A stretch of 64,000 bases of DNA from Trichoplusia ni. Its lineage: Eukaryota; Arthropoda; Insecta; Lepidoptera; Noctuidae. Positions 12,441 to 24,709 of this stretch are shown piece by piece; position 1 is the stretch's first letter, and each line of letters begins with the position of its first letter. A model generated the notes under the pieces. It searched no databases. It worked only from the letters and a program-made list of their open reading frames with translations, and was not told the DNA's origin. A program made the position numbers and the translations under genes. The stretch is from positions 5,576,691-5,640,690 of the forward strand of contig NC_039497.1 of NCBI RefSeq assembly GCF_003590095.1, given 5' to 3'.

Positions 12441-12454
12441 GTTGCCATGGTAAC
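12441..12454. promoter_or_regulatory. X-box (RFX-type) motif
   Basis: GTTGCCATGGTAAC fits the RFX consensus of two six-base half-sites separated by two bases. It sits inside a near-perfect 18-bp palindrome with GCG/CGC flanks at 12438-12456. In insects such sites mark promoters of ciliary and sensory-neuron genes. No transcript can be tied to it here. Confidence 0.4.
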
Positions 12455-13125
12455 GCGAAAAGCAAACATCTCCAAATCATCGTGGTGGCAGAGTGTAGGG
12501 TACGAGTAACCGCATGTAGGACGGTGAGCGATGAGGCACAGATACTCAATTACTCTGCCTAAATATGAGTGACAAGCAGACTCGTGTAGGAGACAGAAAC
12601 ATCTGCAGCATAGCCACATGAATACGTATAATATACATAATCTGAGATGTGCAAAAACACATGAAATGAGGCAGTGAGTTTTTATGAAGTTTTCATCTCA
12701 TTAAAGTTAACAGAAAGGTAAGGATTTAAGAAGTTAAAGTCGACGATTAGTTAAGCAGACTTTATACTATATTCGATATATAAAAAAAAAACTCAAAAAA
12801 ATATTTCAGATTAATTGGACATTTAGTTAATATAGAATACCTATGTAACGACATTTGTACAAATTAAACTAACCACTAACATGCAATTTAATTCAATTTA
12901 ACACTTTTATCATTGAACATATCCATTAAATTAAGCGTTATAATAACGCAACAGTTCAGTAAGTCAACTGGAAGTAAACAGAAATCTTAACGGCCCACTT
13001 AAAGTAAGTACTGCTCAGAAATCTTAGTTTACATAAACCCAGATCATTCCCTCATAAGATCACTAATATTAATGTCCCAACACTTCATTACGGACCACTA
13101 AATTGCCGTGTAAGGCCACTCAATT
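12455..13125. other. spacer, nothing recognised
   Basis: The overlapping minus-strand frames of 74 and 93 codons that cover 12325-12619 have no recognised domain. Nothing else is seen. Confidence 0.35.
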
Positions 13126-13128
13126 CCG

Positions 13129-13190
13129 CCAGGCCGTTACTTTGATGGCCTGGCCTGATCAGCGTAAGGCCTTATCTTGTAGGCCAGGCC
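13129..13190. repeat. nested GGCC palindromes
   Basis: CCAGGCC (13129-13135) pairs with GGCCTGG (13147-13153). The overlapping GGCCTGGCCT (13147-13156) also pairs perfectly with AGGCCAGGCC (13181-13190), and the loop of that pair carries the palindrome AAGGCCTT (13166-13173). The arms compete, so two alternative hairpins are possible. The function is unknown. Confidence 0.75.
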
Positions 13191-13806
13191 TTTGTGTTGC
13201 TTGCCGCATAAATTTGCAAAATGATCGATTGTAAGTCAGTGGAGCGGTTTTCGTTGTGAAGTTCTGAAAGGTTAATAGATGAACGTGTTTCGTTGTTTCT
13301 TTAAGATTTTTCGTATTGATTCGTTTTTGGTTTGTATTTTGGATAAAGGTTAACGCGTTTTTTATGAGTATTGAAGAGCATGCGGCCTTGTTGCCACTGT
13401 CAAAATCTAAATGTTTTTATTTTTATTAGACCCAAAACAGGACCTTAAGAAACGTTATATTATATACTAATGATTAAATGCATCGACCTACAAGAAGCTT
13501 CATAACGAAGTGAGATGCTGCCACGTTCATCATCTTGTTTCCACAGTATTCCTGATTTAATATCTCAAGGTACTAATACATAGTTCCAGGTTACTTTAAC
13601 CCTCACCACACGTAAATATATGGAACATACTCATACAAGAACATTAACATAATAAAGAAATAACATTCTGCACATTTTCGTCTTCATTTCCACATTATGA
13701 TCAAAAGGCTTCATCTTTTGATTCTCGAACACCCAAATTTTCCCCAAAATAATGAAACACGAAACCGGGTTTAATGTACACATATGTCAAATAAGGCCAT
13801 AAAATA

Positions 13807-13824
13807 GGCCTAGACGTCTAGGCC
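13807..13824. repeat. 18-bp perfect palindrome
   Basis: GGCCTAGACGTCTAGGCC is fully self-complementary and uses the same GGCC outer word as the hairpins about 650 bp upstream. It may be a dimeric protein-binding site or a hairpin. No gene lies next to it. Confidence 0.8.
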
Positions 13825-15257
13825 CGGTAATAAATCAAGTCCAAAGACTGTAGGGGACAAATCCTCTCGAGGACAAATTAAAATGAATACGCTTTTTTTT
13901 TCTTTGACGTATGGTCCAAGTTCGCGGCTATTTATAATTTGTAATGGCGTCGGAAAAATGTGGGCGTGGAAATTTGAGGGTAATTAAGGATGATACTGGC
14001 AATTAATATACATTAATTGGGTCGAACGTGGAAGGAAATCATCGTTGGTAAATCTGAATATTGGAATCTGAAATGTCCAACCCGCAGTGAGCTAGCTTGG
14101 TGATCAATATTCCAACTTTCACTTTATGGGAATAAGTCTATTCCTAGCAGTGGGAAATTTAAAGCTGGTATTTTTATTATTATTAAGACAAGTGTGCTAT
14201 GGATTTATTTCACACATTACCCTCTTTTCACTTTACAAGAAGCGGTGAGTTTAAAACGAACAAAGTTTATGACATGCAACATGGACTATATCTGATTTGT
14301 TAAACTTTAGGACGTGACGGATGGTTAATTGTATTACTGATGGTAAATTACCTTTTAAGATGTCCACGCAGCCCACAAAATAGTCTGTGGATGTGCAGGA
14401 TGTAGTGTTTACCTGTAAACATAAAAACAGCTTAGTTATTCTAAAATTGAGTCAATAATTTTCGTACAAAAAGGATTCTCTTGGATTATGAAGAGACTTT
14501 GCTAAAAATGCTAAATAAAATGAAATAAATTGCTGACTTATCAATGCCAGGAACAAGCACTGATACATTTTATTGATACTTGGACATCTACTTAGTTAAA
14601 AAGATTAAAATACCTGTTCTAATAATTTTCTATGGTAAACCCAAATTATAAATCAAAAACCTTCACCTTTTCCAAGAAAAAAAACACACTAAGAAATGTC
14701 TATTTAAGCAACAATAACAAAACAATGAAAAGACAGTCTTAATTTTCATTACTAACATTTTCCATTTAAAGATAAAGGTAAAAGATATTTATTTGCAAAT
14801 ATGGGTATTACAGTTGTGACATAAAAGTAACATTCGTTCAGCCATATTTTGCTGGTAGGCATGCAAATTTATAAAATTAATATATTCTAAACATTAATAC
14901 AACACAATAATAAATTAATTGTCTTAACTTGCACCAACCACAAAGGTATTACTTCGAAGTAGCATCGTGCGTTCACAATGCTTTACGAAATGAAAAATGT
15001 CCGCGGTAGTGCACAAGCAGTGCTTGCTGCTCCAACAAATAATATTGTCCCATTAATAGCCGGCAGTCTTTATGAAGAGAGCTTTACGTCTCTGTCATAT
15101 TGTAATATTACTCGTATTTTGTCTGTGAGAACTGGGCTTAACGAACATTCGTTTAACTCGGTTGGTTATATTTTTGGTGAATATATTTTCGAGTACTGTT
15201 GTGTTACGTTGTTTTATTATCTTTATTATATATTTGGGTTTATTTGATCACATGTTC
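13825..15257. other. spacer, nothing recognised
   Basis: AT-rich sequence. The 89-codon frame at 14978-15247 starts at an ATG in a moderate context, but it turns hydrophobic, has no domain I know and runs up to the repeat at 15258. I do not call it a gene. Confidence 0.4.
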
Positions 15258-15548
15258 AGTACCCAAAGGATGAAAAAGGAATGCTATTATGTCGCGGCGA
15301 TCTCTGTCCGTCTGTCACCAAGCTGTTTCTCATGAACCTTGACAACTGGAGAGTTGACATTTTTACACATGATGTGTTAAAGTTGCAGTGATAACATCAA
15401 GTACTAAAAATGAAGATCGGTGTTAAGCAATGGTTGTTAAGGTCATACATTTTTTGAGTATGTAATTTGAGAGTACTTTATTTGTTGACACACTATTTGT
15501 ATGGCAGATCCTTCAGAGTTGGAATCACACTCGCACTTGACCGGTTAT
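15258..15548 (-). repeat. dispersed repeat family B, copy
   Basis: In reverse orientation it runs from the head (complement of CTCGCACTTGACCGG) to the end (complement of ACCCAAAGG). In between it keeps the CTGTCCGTCTGTCACC and CTGTTTCTCATGAACC words that define the family. Family B copies are frequent in moth genomes and here also occur at 21545, 35355, 37028, 41130, 42030, 42680, 45715 and 47095. The class is unknown to me. Confidence 0.6.
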
Positions 15549-15819
15549 TTATAGTGTATTATATTTGCGTTTATGATGTAAACAACTAAATATTATAAAA
15601 CAAAATGGAAAAATATAAACAAAATGATAAATCACTTTCCCTATTTTGTTAGAACTTATAGGTACCCAGTTTTATCAAAGAGAGAATATAACAAATTTAA
15701 ATACCAGTACCGGTACCAGTATATAAGTATTACAGGGAAAAATGATATTAAAATACTTGTTGCTCTTTTCAGAGAATTATTGCCCTCTCCAAAAGTTTAG
15801 AGAGTTCAAAATTGATTTA

Positions 15820-16115
15820 TCATAGGCCTAGCCTTTTTCCCAACTATGTTGAGGTCGGCTTCCAGTCTAACCGGATTCAGCTAGGTACCAGTGTTTTATA
15901 AGGAACGACTGTCTATCTGACCTCCTCAACCCAGATGTAGGAATAACAGCCGGAACCCACAATTTAACGTGCCTTCCAATACACGGAGGAACTCGTTATG
16001 ACAGAGATGGTCACCCATCTACGGACCAACCGCGTCAAGCGTAGCTTAACCTGTGATCGGTTCACTTATAGGGTTATAGCTTAGCCACGAGCTCCTCTTC
16101 CGAATTGATTTCCAA
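15820..16115 (+). repeat. dispersed repeat family A, longest copy
   Basis: It starts CCTAGCCTTTTTCCCAACTA, then TGTTGAGGTCGGCTTCCAG, GTTTTATAAGGAACGACTG, CCTCCTCAACCCAG, and continues with AACAGCCGGAACCCAC, ACGTGCCTTCCAATACACGG, TGGTCACCCATC and CCACGAGCTCCTCTTC. This copy keeps the distal half that other copies in the window lack. No frame longer than 66 codons is open, and that one is a shadow. Confidence 0.65.
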
Positions 16116-16635
16116 TCGTTCCTAGTGAACGGGAGACATGTTACAAGTTGTGTTCGCGTGTGAGCTGACATTGCTCCACACATACCTATCGTTGATGCAA
16201 CTGATCTAGTTGCATATGTGGTAATTACAACTCTGTTGGCAACCAATACGTAGACGGTACTAGTTTTTCAATCATAGTGTTTGACAAGATGAACAAGACT
16301 TTTGTAAAAGATGTGAGTTTCTAACAGTAAAACGCATTAAACTCATGCCAAAGACAGTTTTTAATTATTAAGATTAATTCAAACGAAATCTCAAATAAAT
16401 TAAAACAAGCTACAGAAAAAACTTTAGAAAAAGAAATGTGAAAACATTGGTCACCGTACCCGTTCTAAACGCTCGCGCTGCTAAGCGTCGATTTTTATTA
16501 TTTTTCTGTTTTAGGTACCTACTGATAGCTGCAACATGATGAAATATTTCTTTCAAGTTTTCACGGACAGACGGATGAACAAATAAACAGAGTAACAGTA
16601 TTCCAATTTTACTTTCTAGATGCTTCATCATAAAA
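16116..16635. other. spacer, nothing recognised
   Basis: I see no family or exon. The 73-codon minus frame at 16410-16631 lacks support. Confidence 0.35.
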
Positions 16636-16640
16636 AATAA

Positions 16641-16860
16641 TCAGACATTTTTTCTTTTTAATATTGTTTTCCCTATTCGTCTTCGATTATTTAATTTCCC
16701 ATTACACATTGAAATGCCAGCCATTGTGTTAACGTCAGTACGATTACAATTAATGCTAAGTTCCCATCGCAGCTTGGATTCCGTACCGAGCACCGATAGT
16801 ACTTTGCAATTATTTACGAAACAATCTGCGGACGCCACCTACATTGCAACCAAGTAATTT
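16641..16860. other. coding-looking patch open on both strands
   Basis: The minus frame runs 65 codons from GTGGCGTCCGCAG, directly after an acceptor-like TGCAATGTAG, to a TGA at 16641. The plus frame is open from upstream of 16641 to the TAA at 16855-16857. It includes an internal ATG (at about 16711) and the residues SSHRSLDSVPSTDSTLQLF. Both read like ordinary protein and the stretch is richer in GC than its flanks. I recognise no domain. It could be an exon, a conserved noncoding element or a transposon remnant. Confidence 0.25.
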
Positions 16861-16924
16861 ATTTAACCTTGCCTTTTCAACTAGGGAATAATAACTGCTG
16901 ATCTGAGTGCTAAGGTAATGTTAC

Positions 16925-17095
16925 ATCGTCATCATCATCATCATCGTCCACTGCCTTTATCCTCGCACTGCTGCCTCCCTATTCTCGCGATATTTTCTAC
17001 GGTCCTGTCCTAGCCTCATCCAGACTCGATCCGAGACTAACTATGTTGTCGACCCATCTTGCTCCGACCGACGCTTCTTTCGCCTCGTAGATCGT
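16925..17095 (-). mobile_element. LINE-tailed repeat, RTE-like 3' end
   Basis: A (CATCAT)n run is followed by CGTCCACTGCCTTTATCC and then a GC-richer body ending near CTTCTTTCGCCTC. Reversed, this is the order seen at the 3' end of lepidopteran repeats that finish in (GATGAT)n. It is an eroded copy with no open frame. Confidence 0.4.
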
Positions 17096-17099
17096 TTAT

Positions 17100-18460
17100 A
17101 ATATAGGTATTTATCTAGATCTTCAAATATATATAGGAATGACATTCTTGTAAAATGAGTGACGTTATTTTGACATATCAATTCAGTGCATAGAGAAATG
17201 TGACTGGTCGACAGGCCTTTTCAGCGTGGCAATATTATCAGCTGGGATACAAAATGGCGTACAAATTAGTTGTTTTGATTGGATGATCTGATACTCTGGA
17301 TTCAATCGTCGAAATTAATTGAATGCTTTTGTTTTTAAGCCTTCTACACATACGCATATAAACTAACGTATCCACGATTCGGTTATTTAGTGCTAAAAGA
17401 ATTTTCATATTGTTCTTTTTCTGATATATTGTCTTTCTTTGATTTAACATTAATTTGTCCAAAATTATTGGATTTTTACTTTATTAATTTTATATTAATA
17501 ATATAAAAAAAACCCCGACTGCTTTTGTTGCTTTGGTTTCATAGTTAAGGGCCATTTTACGACGAACCCGTCTAATTCGTATGAGTAGTTCGTTGTATCA
17601 TTTAAGCACAAATTATCCTCACAAAAGTCAATACAAAATTGAGATGTTAAACTTAACCCTTGACGAACATTAACGTGTACCGTTTAATTAACGCGTTATC
17701 TCAGATAATGTGCTGATAAGTTACAATGGCGCCCATGACACGACATTAAGACATGGAATTTGATATCGCGGGGCAGGCATTGTTCACCTCTATCTAACTA
17801 TGGGATCTGTTGTATTGTAGACGAAACTAACATGTGATAAATGATGGAATCTGGTTATAGATGTGTAGGTAGGAGTATGTTGTATTGAGGTGATCTGATT
17901 CATATTATTGAAAGTATTTTTCATAGTAATTGAAAGAAGAATTGAAATGTTTGTTATTAACTGAAGATTGATTTCAATGACTGTCAAAAAATGTTTGGGA
18001 GCTATATGAAAAAGGCAAAGAGTACAAGAACACGCGAAAAGAGGTTATATATTCTAAGGAGCTTTTTTATTTAAAGGAGTAGTTCGAAACAAGCTTTTTG
18101 GTAAGAGTCTCGACCTTCGACTTCCCCAGAGGGAAAGTCCAAAATAATTTCACCGGTACATAAAATAAATACAGATCTAGACACAAAAACTCTATCATAT
18201 TACTCTTGCATCGAAAACATCAAGAGCATTCTAATTGCAATAATGTAACATGTAACGGAATTCCATACGACACTTTATGTAAATACAACCGTTGCCGTGT
18301 TGGCAAAAGAATCAGAAAGTTATGCAAATCTTCAGCTATTGTCTATCACACCCTTAATATGCACGAGAATGTGACAAACTAACACGCCTAGACATTATAC
18401 AGCGCTTAGAAAAAGTTGGAAATACGAAGTTAGGTAAGTATTTGAGATACTGTATTCATC
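17100..18460. other. AT-rich spacer, nothing recognised
   Basis: Minus-strand frames at 17238-17462 and 17790-17987 have no domain. I see nothing else. Confidence 0.4.
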
Positions 18461-18461
18461 A

Positions 18462-18525
18462 TTATCATCATCACCGGCCCATATTCGTCCACTGCTGGAC
18501 ATGGCTTCCAATTGCGATCGAGATA
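18462..18525 (-). mobile_element. RTE-type LINE 3' end stub
   Basis: Reversed, this reads GTCCAGCAGTGGACGAATAT, then GGGC and a (GATGAT)n tail. This is the last few codons and tail of an RTE-like LINE. A longer plus-strand copy lies at 53575-53690. Confidence 0.6.
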
Positions 18526-19375
18526 TTTTAATATTTTTTTTTAGTTTAAAATTACGTAACGCTCATTAATTAAATGTATTTTTGTTGCCGGTACAACCAA
18601 ATTTATAAAAATAAACGTCGTGCCGTTGGTGGAGTCGTAATATGGATGGCGGCCATTTTTTATTGAGAATTTGTTTCTTTTAAGTTGTACGGAACTCTTA
18701 TTGGGAGTCCCCTTTAACCCTCAGTTTCTCCCTTGCCCAGATTTATTTGCCCTGGGTTTTAACTAAAGCAAAATGATCGTGTTTTAAAATTTTGAGTGGT
18801 TTTGTGATTTAGTCTTTTGATACAGGGAGTGTGATTCTTGTTTTTTTATATTATTATGATCAATGACCAACCATTATTATCTTACATTATTTAAAATAAA
18901 AAATTAATTACCATGAGTCACAGGACACGTCATTTGCTGCATCAAAACAAGTTTCAAACAAAAACGTGTATTTGAATTTGATATTTGAATGGATTACATC
19001 ATACTTAATTGTAATAGTTTATTTTTAACACTTAATGATATAGCAAACATTAGAAGCCACAAATAATAACAGTGTACTAAAGATATTATCGATGAACGAT
19101 AAAATATGAGATCACTTTTAATTTAGCGAATCAATGATACTTTTTTAATCAATATGTAGTTATTAATAGTTTTTTAATTAGCATGTACACCTTTAGCAGC
19201 AACAGCACTTAGATCAATGATGCTCAAATATGTCTATTTGTCTTTGACACTTGATAATGAAAAGGACAGCATGACACATAAGGGTGAATTTTTGCTTGTA
19301 AATTCTAGTTTGTAAATGTTTAATTTTTTGATAGGTTATTCTTATTATTGCATAAGAATACAGACTCAGGTCCCT
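18526..19375. other. spacer, nothing recognised
   Basis: AT-rich sequence without clear features. The words GTACGGAACTC near 18689 could be a worn family B fragment. Confidence 0.35.
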
Positions 19376-19710
19376 TTTAGCTTGGTGAAACCCACTTTTT
19401 ACGTGCCTTCCAAAACAAGGAAGCTGTGATGTTTATTTATAAAATGCACGCAGCATTCGAAAACTCAGAGCCTCATGCCTTAGGACCAAACTCGACCCCA
19501 AAGAGAAGTCAGCAAGCTCTATAGAACCCAGTTTTACTGTTGCCTGCCGGGGCAGCGTTATTATCCGAAAGGGTTACCGTGGCCCCGGTACATAAAGGGC
19601 AAAGGAAAAAAAATGAGTTGGTTAGTTGAAAATGGTTTTAGTCAGTAGAAGTCTGACACTCCCTTCCGCTCAACCCAAGGCGGTAGGAGTCACTCCATTG
19701 TCAGTCTTAC
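19376..19710 (+). repeat. dispersed repeat family A2, long copy
   Basis: The segment carries TACGTGCCTTCCAAAACAAG, TCAGAGCCTCATGCC, TGCCGGGGCAGCG, CCGAAAGGGTTACCGTGGCC, GTAGAAGTCTGACACTCCC and CTCAACCCAAGGCGG. The same words recur reversed at 28555-28715 and in part at 34755 and 59145. It overlaps in word content with the distal half of family A, so A and A2 may be parts of one longer element. Confidence 0.55.
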
Positions 19711-20045
19711 CACTAGGCTAGCTTGAATAATTTTGACTTCACAAACTATTTCCTTCTCTTAATTAATGATCTATTAACAGATTATCCGATGAACACATGT
19801 CAAACAACGCGGGTTCATAAAAACTGCACTAGTTATTACCAACAATGGCTATTCTTCTGTTACATAAAGTGAATTAGCATTCAATCACATTCGCTTAATC
19901 GGGGCACGTGTTAACACTAGAATTAAAGACTCGTGCCTTAGATAAGAGGTAATTTATCCAATGATAAATGTAAAATTTTAAATTTCTCAATACTTTATTT
20001 TCACTCCACAATGTATGAAGTCATTCTAAAAGTATAAACGTTGAT
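19711..20045. other. spacer, nothing recognised
   Basis: I see no feature here. Confidence 0.4.
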
Positions 20046-20049
20046 TGTG

Positions 20050-20275
20050 CACGTTTGTTACTCCTTCACGCGAAAACTACTGAACAGATTTTGATGAGAT
20101 TTGGTATAAAGGTATAGCCTAGAATTATTGTAAAGACGGTATTTTAACCTGGAAAATACATAGTGTACTTTTAACGACTTGTAGGAATATGCTTTACAAA
20201 TATATCCGATATTATTGCGGATAGAGCTGGCCTTTGAACTTTGGAAGCTATTTATACTGTGGTACACGGAAAAAA
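20050..20275 (-). mobile_element. Helitron-like fragment
   Basis: The words ACTGAACAGATTTTGATGAG and TTTGGTATAAAGGTATAGCC are those of lepidopteran non-autonomous Helitrons of the type seen intact at 43097 and 46208. The defined ends are missing. The 69-codon frame over it is a shadow. Confidence 0.4.
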
Positions 20276-20615
20276 TAGGAAGAGGAGGCAGAAAGGCGAG
20301 TTCAAATACTTATATGTGGATGTGAGTCTCGTTAGTAAGTCAGTGAAGTTCTACTTAAGCATGGTACACAGTAATCATACAAAAATCTCTAAGCAAACTG
20401 TTTCCAAATAAAGAACTTCTTGTAACATTTCATTTTGACATGTAACCTTGGAACCCTCGAAAAGCTTTAAAACCTCGAATTCAAAACTTGCAATACACAA
20501 TATAAACAGACAATTTTGTAAACATTTTGCAGACGAAACATTAAACGCTCGTTAAAATCCTAACATTTTACGAGTCGATTCCCATAAAACTGGGCAAAAC
20601 AAGACTTTTTACTTA

Positions 20616-20623
20616 TGACGTCA
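20616..20623. promoter_or_regulatory. CRE palindrome TGACGTCA
   Basis: A perfect CREB/ATF-type site in AT-rich spacer with no promoter signal around it. It is one of five in the window. Confidence 0.35.
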
Positions 20624-21339
20624 TTAGATAAGATGAGAGAAGAAATAAGCGACCTATAACTGACTTAATTATGTGTACCTGGGTATAAAAATAAACCCCT
20701 TAGGTTATACGAGGCGGTTTTAAAATGTAAAGTAAATATGTACGTATAAGAGGAAACAGATTTGATTTTAAATGAGGTGAGTCTTATTTGTCTTTTTAAA
20801 AGTTATATTGATATCTTATTCATTTTAAGATACTACTTACAAAAGATGAAAATGTTGTTAGTAATTTGGAGGCAACGAGGTGTTCAAAGCTCAAATCTTT
20901 CCTTGGTGGGAAGAGATCTTATGTTAAGTAGCAGATTTGACTACTAAACTTTAGATCTCACAAGAAAATCATTATTTTCCAACATAACGCGTCACTAAAA
21001 ATATTAAAGGCATGCTATAGAGCCTCGACGCAATGTTCTAACAAAAGATTATTTTACTTCAGTTTTAAACGAACTTCAATTCAAGTGAATTATGACACAT
21101 AAAGAGGATTTTGAGCTGAATTTAGACCGATACCTAACTAATTAAAACGAGAATGTAAACAAAGATGTATTTTTGCTTAATCATCATTCATTAACACGTT
21201 TTTATTATTTTTCCTAAAAACATAGAACAGCCAATTCATAATATTAGACAGAGTGTAGTATTTACAAAAATAGAACAAACAAGAACTCCTTGGACTGTCG
21301 AAATGTCATTCGTTAGAGATGTCAACTGAGGATACATTG

Positions 21340-21347
21340 TGACGTCA
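21340..21347. promoter_or_regulatory. CRE palindrome TGACGTCA
   Basis: A perfect site, embedded in a stretch where ACATTGTG appears on each side about 80 bp apart (near 21334 and 21412). No transcript is evident. Confidence 0.35.
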
Positions 21348-21544
21348 TCGTCCATGCAACGAAACCAGCAGCCATAAGATTACGTGACGAGCTGCAATTA
21401 GTCAATGACGGACACATTGTGCTAGGGTAGGCCAGAAGGTTTACTATCAAAACTATATCAGTAGATTGATATGTAAATATGTTTACAGAGCAACAAAGTG
21501 AAATGAGTGTACAAAAAAATAAGGCAAATAAAACCTAATTTAAA

Positions 21545-21770
21545 AACAAAACTGGTCACCCATCTAGTTTATGCTCGTAGTAAAGAGTTTTAGGCTACAG
21601 AAATAATTTATCTATGAACAATGTTACTGTCTAGCTATCGGGGTTCATTCACAGCCTGGTGATAGACAGATAGACAAACATACTGACAACGGTACCTTAG
21701 TAACAGGGTTGCTTTTTTACCCTTTCCGTTCTGAACCCTATAAAGCGTTGTATATTTTAGGTACAGTAAC
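21545..21770 (+). repeat. dispersed repeat family B, copy
   Basis: The words run GGTCACCCATCTAG, ACTGTCTAGCTATC, ACAGCCTGGTGATAGACAG, CCTTAGTAACAGGG and ACCCTTTCCGTTCTGAACCC, in the family's order. The palindromic head is lost. Confidence 0.6.
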
Positions 21771-24705
21771 ATCTAGAATTACGAGAGATGATCAGAAGGA
21801 AGATCAATCATCTGACATGGAACTTCTGCCCAACCACCTACAAAATGTCATCGTTCGCTCGCCGACTACGCATTTAGGTTAACGAGATAGATGCACATCT
21901 TTTACTCAGCACCATTCCATGTTTTGGTAGAGAAAGACAAACATCTCAATGAATGCTATTGTTTATTGTATATAGATACCATTCATTGATATTGTTAGAT
22001 GTATATTGTGAACAAGATTGTTGGGAAGGTTATGAAGATCTCTGATGTTTATGTTTCGGTGAGTTTGGTGTTACTAAACAGTATGGGAGAATGGTTAATT
22101 TCTTCAAAGAATTTGAATGTACCTATTAGGTCTTGATAATATTTTTTTAAGAATAAAAACTTCAACTGACTTTGAATTAAACTACTGAGCGAAACTTGAT
22201 GATTTCTGGTATCAATTGACAACTATTTTACTTTAAATCAAAAGATAATCAAACCTTCACCAAACAATTATTTGAAGGTATATATATATACCTAGCTGAA
22301 AAGCCAACGAGCTCTTCAATGGTCCACCATTAAATATTGGACTAGTAGAAAATAGTATTGGGATAGTTAAGCGTATTTTACTAAATTATACTATTTGAGC
22401 TAAACAATACAAAAATAACTTCCCAAAATAAAACATTAAGAACGCAACCTTTCCCATACAAAAGCAGGAATAAATTAGTAAAGATAAAACGCAAGTACTT
22501 AAGATTATATAATGAGTTGTAATTAGTCGTTAACGTCCATAATTATGCACAACGCCCCCAAAATATATTTGGGATAATTAACTCCATGAATACTTAAGGG
22601 TTTCTTAACCGTCCGCTAATTTGGCGTGGCACTAGCCTTCACCGTGTACCACCAGCTTTTTACATAAGACTCTTGGAGATGTGGAAGTGAGAAGTCGCTC
22701 TACACCCAATAGTACGTTGTCTCCCTTCCACGCCTGCAACTGTTTTGCCGTTGGAAGTGGTGGTAGGTAGTCAGGGTGAGCTTAGGCTTAAAATTATTAT
22801 TATTTGACTTCATAATCTGTTTGGTTGCGAAATTATGAGTGGGACCTACATTAGTTACGTTGTAGGTTAGGTTAGGACTTATGGTCAGACTTGAAATGTA
22901 AATTAGGAATATTATGTTCTATAATTATAATTTCGGAAAGTTGACTACCGTGTTCACCAAGAAAGTCAATCGATTCTGATACTGGGACACAAAAAATATT
23001 TTAGTGGTTTCATTATAGATTTAGGCTTACAGGAGTTGCGACGACGGGCATGTGGGGCAGAATATTGTACTCTGCTGACTTAATTTTGGTATTTTGAAAA
23101 GTCCAAAATTAAGTATTTATTTTCGGCAGATGAGTTGTACACGAGGGAATATCTAGGTACTCCCTCTATCTGGTCCTCAGAAACGAGAAATAATAGTCAA
23201 AAGTTCATGATTTTTCGAAGACCATTATTTTGCAGTTATTTAAAAAATATTTCATTTCCATGTGCATACATAAGTCGTAATCAGAAACTGAACAGACCAA
23301 TATTAAAACACGTATTCACAGTACTGCTCCACCCCCATACGGATATAAGTACAATGATATAAACATTTCCTGCTTTATTTGAAAACTCCAGGTACATCTG
23401 CGTGGAAGTGGGGTAAACAAGAACTTTTCAACTGTCCCTCACAGACGTTCAGCGAACAATTCACAGTGGGATAACGTGAATATTTTGTCTCATATCGTGA
23501 ACGTGTGTTTGAGCTTACTTTTTAAACGATAAAAGTAAAACTTGGATATTGTGCTAGAAATGGTCTAATTAGTAGTAACATGGTTTCAATATTAGAAACT
23601 GTATTGAAAATTTTAGATTTGTTTTATTTTTCGAAGTATACTTGTACTGAGTTCTAGGGTACGGCAAATGAGGGATATTAATCTGTATTGGTTTATTACT
23701 AGCTCTGCTCATGTTAAATTCTAATATCACTTTCCATTTTCTTTTTGCCATTGTATAGTCTCGATTTTTCAAATCGGCTGTCTTTGTTTTTCATCTCTTC
23801 AGCTCCCGTCAATGCATATCCTTCTCAGCGTAAAAGGAGAACCGATTCTCCTAATGAATTTAACTTCAAAATCATCCTATATGGGGAATGTAGAGGCTCC
23901 AAAAATGTCATGCTTTAATTCGCATCATTTCAACTAGAAAACATAAAATTCCTTCAAGACCTAAACAAAATCTCTCTTCTTACTCCTACTCACATCATTC
24001 ATCCGTTTATCTCGAAACTCTTCTAATAAATACTTTAGATCATTTCCCTTTGATAAATAACTCAGCTTTGTTTTAGCATTCAACTCGTAACCCTATAAAT
24101 ATTTAATTGCAAACAGAATTTTGAATTTCATAACCTTGTACTGACCTTGAACTTGGAAGATAAGGAAAAAGGGAGGAAACTTTATTTAATTTGAATAATT
24201 CTTTTTCCGGAATTATATTTTTCATGTGAATCGGTTAAACCCAGTTTTATTTCACAACCGTCTTGTTTATTAGACTAAATAAATTGCTAACAAGACAGCT
24301 TTACTTCTTTTCAGCACTAAAGTAAATAAAAATGAAATGTGAATTTTCAATTCTCCATTCTTTATTGCTTACCATAATGTATGCAAGTTGTTATTTTTAT
24401 ATTATACTAAGTTTAGAAACAATTATGGACCCTGTCGGATTCTATGCAAACAAATATTTAAAAAAACGTGACACATTGTCATTTTTTTTCAATTTGAAGA
24501 AGATACCTATTCCAGGGGTGTCTGGTTTGATGCAAGAATACAGTTTCTGAGGAAGTTTAGACAAAGGAAGGTAGTAGTAGGATATTTATTATGTAGATTG
24601 AGAATACCAATTTTCCAGACTGGCAAACATTTGGCAGAGGCCAATAAACCTATAGAGGAGATACTGTATACCATCTTGATAGTGAATCTGTAAAGTTGTA
24701 GCTAA
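21771..24705. other. long spacer, nothing recognised
   Basis: I see no repeat that I recognise. The frames at 23135-23362, 23569-23772 and 24332-24550 are K/N/F/I-rich and unsupported. An FTZ-F1-type site at 24142 is listed separately. Confidence 0.4.
24142..24150 (-). promoter_or_regulatory. FTZ-F1/ERR-type site
   Basis: TGACCTTGA is a perfect complement of the monomer nuclear-receptor site TCAAGGTCA. There is no neighbouring promoter. Confidence 0.3.
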
Positions 24706-24709
24706 GATG

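Larger units (their letters stand above)
20276..21540. other. spacer, nothing recognised
   Basis: No family or exon is seen. Two perfect TGACGTCA palindromes (20616-20623 and 21340-21347) lie here and are listed separately. Confidence 0.4.

Noticed and set aside
16925..16945. (CAT)n run as an independent microsatellite
   Set aside because: It is the tail of a LINE-type 3' end, as at 18462 and 53680.
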